This document shows positions 1-6,428 of a DNA stretch of 64,000 nucleotides, one piece after another. The position numbers and the translations under genes are program-made. Source of the DNA: Bacillota bacterium (GTDB taxonomy: Bacteria; Bacillota_I; Bacilli_A; RF39; UBA660); NCBI GenBank assembly GCA_015059305.1, contig SVAQ01000005.1, positions 25,366 to 89,365 on the forward strand, written 5' to 3'. Position 1 is the first letter of the stretch; each line of letters begins with the position of its first letter. The notes beneath the pieces are model-generated. The model was given only the letters and a program-made list of their open reading frames with translations, did not search any database and was not told the DNA's origin.

Positions 1-2
1 CC

Positions 3-2291
3 GAAGATGCTGAATATGAAAATAGATTAACGGATATTAATAAATATATTTTAAGAATTTCTTCATCGACGATAAATATTCCAGAAAATGATTTAATTGA
101 TTATAAAATTTTAGATTCAAAAGGAAAAGAAATCACAGTTGAATATTCATATTCAGAAAACAAGGTATTTGCAAACGAAGTTTTTTCCGTGTTAACAATA
201 GATAGTAGTTTAGTTCGTGGTACATATACGCTTCAAACAATCTACAATGGAAAAGTAATGGATGAATCAAAAATAAAAGTAAATAATGATATTGTTGTTA
301 CATATGGTACAGGGACCGATAATGATCCATACATAATTAATACTCCTGCACAATTAAATTTAATTCGTTTAGATCGCTTTGCATATTATAGATTAGGTCA
401 AGATATTGATTTAACTTATGATACACAAAACAAAAATGGATTATTTTATAATGAAGGAAAAGGTTGGGACCCAATTAAATATTCAACATATTTTTCATAC
501 GGAATTAGCCCCTCGTTTTCACAAGGATTTTCTGGGGGATTTGACGGCAATAACCATAAAATAATTGGGCTATATATAAACCGTCCAGAAGAGGATGCGG
601 TAGGGTTATTTGCAAATACTTATAACGAAAATTTTTCTGATTTATATATTAAAGATGTAATGATAGTTGAGCCAAACATTACTGGAGGAAATTGGACTGG
701 AAGTGTCTTGGGCTATGCTACAGGAACAACTTATGAAAGACAAATTAATATTAGTAATATCCAAGTTATTGGTGGATCTATTACTGGTAAAAAGTATGTA
801 GGCGGAATTATTGGCCAAGTGAATTCTGGTAGCTACTTAAAAATTTATGGAACATCAATTGATAGACATCGGTTTATGGATTTATACAATTCAGCGACCA
901 TATCCGCTAATGATTATGCTGGAGGAATTTTTGGGATGGTTACTAATATAAATAGTTATGGGGCAACTAGATCACCAATTATAATAGAAAACATCCTTAA
1001 TAAAGGATTAGTTAAGTCAAATGGGTATGCTGGTGGATTGATAGGTTATATAATTACTAGAGTAGATAATAATATAACCATTAATAATTCCATTAACACT
1101 GGTAAGATTCAAGGAGAAAAATACTCTGGAGCAATTACTGGGGACTTTGATGATAACTCTGAAGGTAATTTATATTTAAATAATATATATTATACCAATA
1201 ATGATACTATGAATTACATTAATGATAAAGTTATTCTAACTAATGTTGGAAAAAAATCCATTAATGATAAAGTTATTCTAACTAATGTTGGAAAAAAATC
1301 CATTAATGATATAAAAAATAAAGTTTCATATAACGATTGGAATGATTTTAATGATCACTGGAAAATAGAAACTATTGAGGGTATTACAAGAATGCCCGTC
1401 CTTAAAAACATCAATTTTGAATATACTAAGAAAAATAATTTATCTTCTAAAGTAGGAAAAACAATAAGTTTAAATGATCTGATTTCTCCAAAAATAGAAG
1501 CTGCCAATAATCTTGAATATACAATAAATGATAAAAATCTTATTACAAGCAGTGGTGATGGAGTTATAAAACTTATAAAAAATGGTGAAACAACAATTCA
1601 TATTGTAAGTTATTATGATGGTTATGAAGGTGACATTGAAGTAATAATTGGATCTAAAAGCACTATAGTTTTCAATTCAAATGGTGGAAGTGAGGTAAAT
1701 TCAATTACAAGTTATATAGGTCAAGACATTAATCTTCCGGCATCCCCAGTAAAAGAAGGCCATAAATTTGATGGTTGGTATATTGATAATGAAACCTTTA
1801 AAAATAAATTTGAATTTACAGTGATGCCGGAAGATGATATTATTTTATATGCTAAATGGATTGATTTACGGGTATCAGTAAGTAATTATACTATTCGAAA
1901 TGATATATTATATAACATCAAAAATAATACAAAAATTGCAGAATATTTGTCGAATTTTAAATACGCAAGCATTTTAAATATAAAATTTTATAACCAAAAT
2001 AACGTGTTAATTACTAATTTAGACGCAATTGTGGGAACTGGTAGTAGAGTAGAGTTTTATGACGGAAATACTTTATTAGAATCATATACTAATATTGTTA
2101 GAGGAGATATTACTGGTGATGGCTTAGTAAATTTATCAGATTTATCTAAAATTTTTAATTATTACCGTGGAAATATTACAATGACGGATAACTATTTACT
2201 TGCTGCGGATGTCACAAATGATGGTAATGTTAATTTAGGAGATTTATCGAAATTTTTTAATTATTACCGTGGTAACATAAAGGATATATAG
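3..2291 (+). CDS. Surface protein with GLUG, InlB-type and dockerin repeats (5' end missing)
   Basis: The reading frame is open from base 3, so the start lies outside the window; the GTG at 189 is internal. The visible part holds several GLUG-type repeats with the pattern Y(V/A)GGIIG or VGLFA (about 520-1140). An InlB/Listeria-Bacteroides-type repeat follows (about 1665-1860: FNSNGG, then GWY, then YAKW). Two C-terminal dockerin-type calcium-binding repeats end the protein (GDITGDGLVNLSDLSKIF and DVTNDGNVNLGDLSKFF). GLUG and InlB repeats are typical of secreted or cell-wall adhesins. The dockerin suggests docking to a cohesin partner, perhaps the next gene. The stop codon overlaps the ribosome binding site of that gene, so the two are co-transcribed. 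No signal peptide can be seen because the N-terminus is absent. Confidence 0.85.
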   Translation, partial: EDAEYENRLTDINKYILRISSSTINIPENDLIDYKILDSKGKEITVEYSYSENKVFANEVFSVLTIDSSLVRGTYTLQTIYNGKVMDESKIKVNNDIVVTYGTGTDNDPYIINTPAQLNLIRLDRFAYYRLGQDIDLTYDTQNKNGLFYNEGKGWDPIKYSTYFSYGISPSFSQGFSGGFDGNNHKIIGLYINRPEEDAVGLFANTYNENFSDLYIKDVMIVEPNITGGNWTGSVLGYATGTTYERQINISNIQVIGGSITGKKYVGGIIGQVNSGSYLKIYGTSIDRHRFMDLYNSATISANDYAGGIFGMVTNINSYGATRSPIIIENILNKGLVKSNGYAGGLIGYIITRVDNNITINNSINTGKIQGEKYSGAITGDFDDNSEGNLYLNNIYYTNNDTMNYINDKVILTNVGKKSINDKVILTNVGKKSINDIKNKVSYNDWNDFNDHWKIETIEGITRMPVLKNINFEYTKKNNLSSKVGKTISLNDLISPKIEAANNLEYTINDKNLITSSGDGVIKLIKNGETTIHIVSYYDGYEGDIEVIIGSKSTIVFNSNGGSEVNSITSYIGQDINLPASPVKEGHKFDGWYIDNETFKNKFEFTVMPEDDIILYAKWIDLRVSVSNYTIRNDILYNIKNNTKIAEYLSNFKYASILNIKFYNQNNVLITNLDAIVGTGSRVEFYDGNTLLESYTNIVRGDITGDGLVNLSDLSKIFNYYRGNITMTDNYLLAADVTNDGNVNLGDLSKFFNYYRGNIKDI
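1217..1300 (+). repeat. Perfect 42-bp tandem duplication inside the adhesin gene
   Basis: Two identical 42-bp units (1217-1258 and 1259-1300) are followed by an 11-base partial third copy. The unit is a multiple of three and repeats the 14 residues INDKVILTNVGKKS in frame. Two identical copies suggest a recent slippage event. Confidence 0.95.
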
Positions 2292-2300
2292 GAGTTAATA

Positions 2301-3398
2301 ATGAAAAGAATATTAAAGGTACTACTATTAATTATGATGGTTTATTTACCGCTTAAAGTAAATGCTGCATCTATTGCAATAAGTTGTCCAGAATCAGTTA
2401 CAGTTGGAGAAACATTTACCTGCACAGTAACAGGACATCATAACTCGTTAGCGGGTCTAAAGTCTTCGATTAACTATGCAGGAATAGAATATATGGAAGT
2501 AAGTAATTTAACTGGAAGTAACATGTTTATTACGACTAATAGCGAGCTTGATGGTGCATTTGATATAGCTACTGCCTCTAAAGATTTAGCTCGCTATACT
2601 TTTAAAGCAATCAGTTCTGGTAATGCATCAATTAATGTTGTTTGCCAGGAAATTATTGATGGTACCGATTTTTCCTCTGTTTCTTGTACTGGTGATAACA
2701 AAACTATTTTAATAAAAGATGCTGTAATTCAAAATCCAGAACCTGTGCTACCTCCACCTAATAAACCTGCTATAAAGAATAGTGATGCAACTTTAAAAGG
2801 AATTGAATTAAGTGCAGGTACAATAAATTTTGTAAGTAATATATTTATATATAATGTTGAAGTAGATTATAGTGTAGAAAATATTAATGTTAGGCCTATA
2901 GCAAATAATAATAAAGCAAAAGTACAAATTAGTGGAAACACTTTGCTAGAAGTTGGCAATAATTTAATAAAAATAAATGTTACAGCAGAAGATGGTACTA
3001 CCAATATATATACACTAAATATTACGAGAAAAGAAAAGAATGAGAAATCAAATAATCAAGTAAAAAACATATTAATTGAAAAATATAATCTTAATTTTGA
3101 TAAAGACAAAAAAGAATATGATTTATTAATAAATAATGAAGATAGTTTAACAATTAATGTTGATTTAGAAGATGACTTGACAAAATATGAAATTATTGGT
3201 AATAAAAATTTGAAAAATAAAAGTAAAATAATTATTAAAATAATAGCAGAAGATGAAATAATAGATGAATATAAAGTAAATATTATTAAAACATCTACGA
3301 AAAGCTTAAGTGTAAGTTTAACAATTAGCATCTTATTTAATGCTATAAGTGTATCAACTTTATTCTACTTATTAATTAAAAATAAAATTAGAAATTGA
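2301..3398 (+). CDS. Membrane-anchored protein with cohesin-like and cadherin-like domains
   Basis: The 365-residue protein has a signal peptide (MKRILKVLLLIMMVYLPLKVNA). Residues about 24-140 resemble a cohesin/carbohydrate-binding beta-sandwich (VTVGETFTCTV, LAGLKSSINY, ARYTFKAI). A proline-rich linker (PEPVLPPPNKPA) comes next. A cadherin-like beta-sandwich domain follows at about 160-245 (ATLKGIELSAG ... GNNLIKINVTAEDGTTNIYTL), and a partial second one comes after it. A C-terminal hydrophobic segment with a basic tail (FYLLIKNKIRN) anchors it in the membrane. The start is set by GGAG seven bases upstream. The neighbour upstream ends in dockerin repeats, so this may be its receptor. The cohesin call comes from pattern only; a plain adhesion domain is the alternative. 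Confidence 0.7.
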   Translation: MKRILKVLLLIMMVYLPLKVNAASIAISCPESVTVGETFTCTVTGHHNSLAGLKSSINYAGIEYMEVSNLTGSNMFITTNSELDGAFDIATASKDLARYTFKAISSGNASINVVCQEIIDGTDFSSVSCTGDNKTILIKDAVIQNPEPVLPPPNKPAIKNSDATLKGIELSAGTINFVSNIFIYNVEVDYSVENINVRPIANNNKAKVQISGNTLLEVGNNLIKINVTAEDGTTNIYTLNITRKEKNEKSNNQVKNILIEKYNLNFDKDKKEYDLLINNEDSLTINVDLEDDLTKYEIIGNKNLKNKSKIIIKIIAEDEIIDEYKVNIIKTSTKSLSVSLTISILFNAISVSTLFYLLIKNKIRN

Positions 3399-3427
3399 AG
3401 AATTACATAAAATTGTAATTCTTTTTT
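3398..3427 (+). terminator. Intrinsic terminator after the adhesin operon
   Basis: AAGAATTACA (3398-3407) pairs with TGTAATTCTT (3414-3423) around a six-base loop and runs into a T-tract. It begins at the stop codon of the preceding gene. Confidence 0.85.
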
Positions 3428-3485
3428 GTTTGCCAAGTATAATTTCTAAGCACCAAACCAAAATAATTTTAGGAGGAAATATAAT

Positions 3486-3707
3486 ATGGAATACGAAAAG
3501 GTACCAGAAATTATAACTGGTAAAGATTTAGATTATCTTCAAGATATGTTTAATTGGAATTTTGTAGCATATAAAAATACAATTGATGCAATTACAATGA
3601 TTGAAGATGAATCTTTGCTTAAACATCTAGAAAAAGCTGCTGAATCATTTTACGAAGTGATGAATGAAGTATTAGACATTTTAGAAGGAGGAGCTAATGA
3701 AAATTAA
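3486..3707 (+). CDS. Small CotF-like coat/ferritin-fold protein
   Basis: A 73-residue acidic helical protein preceded by a strong AGGAGG site. The pattern TGKDLDYLQDMFNWN, then a helix ending LKHLEKAAESFYEVMNEVLDIL, resembles the short helical proteins that precede cotF-type genes in many Bacillota. It overlaps the next gene by 11 bases, so the two are translationally coupled. In endospore formers the family is a spore coat component; whether this organism sporulates cannot be judged from the window. Assigned by pattern and context only. Confidence 0.55.
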   Translation: MEYEKVPEIITGKDLDYLQDMFNWNFVAYKNTIDAITMIEDESLLKHLEKAAESFYEVMNEVLDILEGGANEN

Positions 3708-4035
3708 AAATAAACAAACTGAAGTTCCGCAAAGCCTAGCTATGAATGACAAAGATTATATGAATAAATTACTTTGTACTTTAAAAGAAATGGTAAAAAA
3801 TTATGCAGTTGTTTTAACTGAAGCAAGTAATGATAGTCTTTACAAAGAATATAAAAAAATGTTTGATGAATATTTAAAATTAGCCAGAGAAACTTATGAA
3901 ATAATGTTTCAAAACGGTTGGTACGAACTAGAGACTGCAGAGGAAAAAAAGATTAATACTAAATTTACGATGTTAGAAACTGAATTAGCATCATTAGTAA
4001 GCGAAGATGATGAAAATGAGGATGAAGAAGAATAA
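3697..4035 (+). CDS. Spore coat protein F-like (CotF family)
   Basis: The 112-residue protein fits the CotF ferritin-like two-helix pattern: MNDKDYMNKLLCTLKEMVKNY, then EASNDSLYKEYKKMFDEYLKL, then the family-typical IMFQNGWYELETAEEKKI. A strongly acidic tail (SEDDENEDEEE) is unusual for the family. The ribosome binding site (GGAGG) lies within the end of the preceding gene. In Bacillus, CotF is an outer coat component; non-sporulating relatives keep homologues of unknown role. The CotF match is fairly clear, the role here is not. Confidence 0.68.
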   Translation: MKIKNKQTEVPQSLAMNDKDYMNKLLCTLKEMVKNYAVVLTEASNDSLYKEYKKMFDEYLKLARETYEIMFQNGWYELETAEEKKINTKFTMLETELASLVSEDDENEDEEE

Positions 4036-4057
4036 GCTGATATTATCAGCTTTTTTT
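4035..4057 (+). terminator. Intrinsic terminator after cotF-like gene
   Basis: AGCTGAT (4035-4041), loop ATT, ATCAGCT (4045-4051), then a T-tract to 4057. Confidence 0.85.
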
Positions 4058-4106
4058 CATGAAATGATAAAATTGTAATATTTTGTTAAAAAAAGCAAAA
4101 AAATGG

Positions 4107-4135
4107 TTGCAATATTTATAAAAATAGTATAGAAT
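4107..4135 (+). promoter_or_regulatory. Promoter of the tRNA-Ile/tRNA-Glu unit
   Basis: TTGCAA (4107-4112), a 17-base spacer, then TAGAAT (4130-4135), 23 bases before the tRNA-Ile 5' end. Confidence 0.6.
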
Positions 4136-4158
4136 TAAAGAGTACTGCAAAAAGAAGT

Positions 4159-4235
<77 letters not shown>

Positions 4236-4241
4236 TTTTGT

Positions 4242-4318
4242 GGCCCGTTGGTGAAGCGGTTTAACACACATGCCTTTCACGCATGCATTCATGGGTTCAA
4301 ATCCCGTACGGGTCACCA
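4242..4318 (+). tRNA. tRNA-Glu (UUC anticodon)
   Basis: The acceptor GGCCCGT pairs with ACGGGTC, the anticodon loop is CTTTCAC with anticodon TTC in a CATGC/GCATG stem, the T loop is TTCAAAT, and CCA is encoded. It lies six bases after tRNA-Ile in the same transcript. Confidence 0.96.
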
Positions 4319-4330
4319 ATTTAAAATATA

Positions 4331-4353
4331 CTAACAGAAATGTTAGTTTTTTT
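4331..4353 (+). terminator. Terminator of the tRNA-Ile/Glu unit
   Basis: CTAACA, loop GAAA, TGTTAG, then seven T. Confidence 0.85.
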
Positions 4354-4410
4354 ATGTTTGAAATTAACTTTGAATTTGAAAATATAGTAGGCTAAAATTT
4401 TTATGCAAAG

Positions 4411-4448
4411 AAAAAGTCTTGAATTCATAATGGAAAACAAGACTTTTT
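4411..4448. terminator. Bidirectional hairpin downstream of tRNA-Ser
   Basis: An 11-bp perfect stem (AAAAAGTCTTG at 4411-4421 with CAAGACTTTTT at 4438-4448). Its U-tract is in the right place to end the leftward tRNA-Ser transcript, and it can also serve the opposite direction. Confidence 0.75.
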
Positions 4449-4458
4449 ATTTAAATAA

Positions 4459-4549
4459 TGGCGGAGCAGGAGAGATTTGAACTCTCGCACCGGTTACCCG
4501 ATCTACACCCTTAGCAGGGGCGCCTCTTCAGCCTCTTGAGTACTACTCC
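4459..4549 (-). tRNA. tRNA-Ser (GCU anticodon)
   Basis: A 91-nt class II tRNA. The acceptor GGAGTAG pairs with CTGCTCC, the anticodon loop is CTGCTAA (anticodon GCT), it has a long variable arm, the T loop is TTCAAAT, and CCA is encoded. It faces the two tRNAs on the other strand. Confidence 0.96.
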
Positions 4550-4597
4550 ATACCAAGCTACATATCTAATTCTACTAGAAAGTAGCTTATTTGTCAA

Positions 4598-5461
4598 TTA
4601 TGATACGATAGTTTTAATATTTTCTATGTATTTAGTCATGATATCAAAATAATCACCAGTAAGTGTCATCGTAAGTGTATCTACTGAAATGTTTTTTGCT
4701 TTATAATTTGTGATTAAATCTTGAATTACCTCATTATTAGCATCGCTATCTGCAACCAAAATATACGTATATTTACCATCTTTAAAATTATTTTTTATAT
4801 TACTTAATTTATTTTCTTTTAAATTACTTTCATCTGTTAAGCTTATTACTTCAAAACCGTAATTTTCTAAATATTTAAACATATTACTTGATGCTACAAT
4901 TACATTTTTATTGTTTTCTTTTGCGTCTTTACCAAGTGAATGAAGTGAAGCATCCATAAGCGATATCTTTTCTTGAAACTCTTTATAATTTGTATCTATT
5001 TGTTCAATAATAATTTTACTAGTTAAATATTCTTGTAAATTATCTTTTATATTTTTAGCAAGCATTAAATAATTATTTGGACTAAGCCATAATTCTTCAG
5101 GGGCATTATTTAATGTTAATCCGTAAGATACATCGATAATAAGCAAATCTTGATTTTTATTTAATAAGGTTTTTGCAGTTTCCTTTTCTTCTGTTAATCC
5201 ATTATATACAAATAGATCAGCTTTAGCATAATTTTTAATTTGTTTTTTGGTCAATTCATAAGTTTCAATATCGCAATCAATTGGATAAATACTCGATATT
5301 GTTGCATAATCTTTATATAAATAATTAGTTAAAAAATTTATTGGATATACAGTAGTATAAATTGTTGCACCCTCCAGATCATCAGTTTTTAGCGTGCATG
5401 AAGTTGTAAAAAATATAATCATTAAGCAAAGTGCTATAAATCCATATTTATAAGTTTTCAA
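4598..5461 (-). CDS. TroA/ZnuA-like solute-binding lipoprotein lacking metal-site histidines
   Basis: The 287-residue protein has a lipoprotein signal peptide (lipobox TTSC, Cys22) followed by the TroA-family order: [17 protein letters not shown], then [16 protein letters not shown], where family members have DPHxYEPT, then [15 protein letters not shown], where they have HxWLSP, and a C-terminal lobe with [14 protein letters not shown]. The family binds Zn or Mn through three histidines and an acid. Here the equivalent positions hold other residues, and the protein's only histidine is in a helix ([10 protein letters not shown]). No ABC permease or ATPase is adjacent. It overlaps yidD by 14 bases. 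It may bind another ligand or depend on a remote transporter. Confidence 0.75.
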   Translation of the reverse strand: MKTYKYGFIALCLMIIFFTTSCTLKTDDLEGATIYTTVYPINFLTNYLYKDYATISSIYPIDCDIETYELTKKQIKNYAKADLFVYNGLTEEKETAKTLLNKNQDLLIIDVSYGLTLNNAPEELWLSPNNYLMLAKNIKDNLQEYLTSKIIIEQIDTNYKEFQEKISLMDASLHSLGKDAKENNKNVIVASSNMFKYLENYGFEVISLTDESNLKENKLSNIKNNFKDGKYTYILVADSDANNEVIQDLITNYKAKNISVDTLTMTLTGDYFDIMTKYIENIKTIVS

Positions 5462-5681
5462 AATTTTCCTCCTTCAAGGGAACTGGATCGTACCCATAGT
5501 CGCCAAAAGGACGACATCTTTTTATTCTTTTTATTCCAAGTTTAATTCCTTTAATTATTCCAAATTTAGATATAGCTTCAATCATATATTCACTACAGGT
5601 AGGAGTAAATCTACACATTTTGTGACCATTAAATGGTATTATTTGATAACCTCTAATCAAATATATAATTATTAACTTCAT
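5448..5681 (-). CDS. yidD: Membrane protein insertion efficiency factor YidD
   Basis: The 77-residue protein has the YidD pattern: [28 protein letters not shown], and [20 protein letters not shown]. It is a small amphipathic membrane-associated protein that assists YidC-dependent insertion. It is usually found near rpmH-rnpA-yidC, but here it stands alone upstream of a lipoprotein gene and is divergent from rnc. Confidence 0.93.
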   Translation of the reverse strand: MKLIIIYLIRGYQIIPFNGHKMCRFTPTCSEYMIEAISKFGIIKGIKLGIKRIKRCRPFGDYGYDPVPLKEENFENL

Positions 5682-5720
5682 ATATCACCAACAAAATAAT
5701 TGTACTACGAATTCATTAAA

Positions 5721-5749
5721 TTTACAAATATATTGTTCTATGATATACT
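5721..5749 (+). promoter_or_regulatory. Promoter of rnc-smc
   Basis: TTTACA (5721-5726), a 17-base spacer and TATACT (5744-5749), with an extended -10 TG at 5741-5742. Confidence 0.75.
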
Positions 5750-5777
5750 TATAAGCGTATGTAGGATAGGTGGAAAT

Positions 5778-6425
5778 ATGGACTTTTTAAGTAAATATGG
5801 AATCAATATTAAAAATCAAGATTTACTGTTAACGGCACTTACTCATTCATCATATGGCTATGAAAATCATTGTGAAGATTATGAAAGATTAGAATTTTTA
5901 GGGGATGCAGTTTTACAAGTAATTATGAGTGAGTATTTATATAAAAATACAAATCTTAAAGAAGGACAAATGTCTAAAGAACGGTCACGTTTTGTATGTG
6001 AAGAAGCACTTGCTTGTTACGTAAAAAAAGTTGGATATGACAAATATATTAGAGTTGGTCATGGCTTAGTTGGTCATGTAAATGATACAATTATAGCAGA
6101 TACCTTTGAAGCCGTACTTGCTGTAATATATTTAGAATGTGGCCTTGAAGTTTGTCAAAAATATATTCGCGAAGTAGTTATTCCTTTTGTCAAAAATGAT
6201 GAAGGATTTTTTAGAGATTATAAAACTAATTTACAAGAATTGGTTCAAACTGACAAAAAATCTTTAGAATATATATTAGTTGAATCAACTGGTGAGGCGC
6301 ATAACATGCAATTCAAAGTAAATGTTGTAGTTGATGGAATTATTTTAGGAACTGGAATCGGTAAGTCAAAAAAAGAAGCTGAACAAAACGCTGCCGCATC
6401 AGCGCTAAAGAAATGTGCAAGGTAA
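5778..6425 (+). CDS. rnc: Ribonuclease III
   Basis: It cleaves double-stranded RNA in rRNA processing and mRNA turnover. The RNase III signature ERLEFLGDAVL and the second acidic motif DTFEAVLAVIYLE are present. The C-terminal dsRNA-binding domain begins at DYKTNLQELVQ and ends GKSKKEAEQNAAASALKKC. The ATG at 5778 is chosen because AGGTGG lies just upstream and the protein then starts right at the catalytic domain (215 residues, close to the usual 220-240). An upstream in-frame start at 5700 would overlap the promoter. smc follows after three bases. Confidence 0.95.
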   Translation: MDFLSKYGINIKNQDLLLTALTHSSYGYENHCEDYERLEFLGDAVLQVIMSEYLYKNTNLKEGQMSKERSRFVCEEALACYVKKVGYDKYIRVGHGLVGHVNDTIIADTFEAVLAVIYLECGLEVCQKYIREVVIPFVKNDEGFFRDYKTNLQELVQTDKKSLEYILVESTGEAHNMQFKVNVVVDGIILGTGIGKSKKEAEQNAAASALKKCAR

Positions 6426-6428
6426 AAC

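Noticed and set aside
3486..4035. Toxin-antitoxin pair
   Set aside because: Two small overlapping genes suggested it, but the second has the CotF pattern and neither has a DNA-binding or toxin motif.
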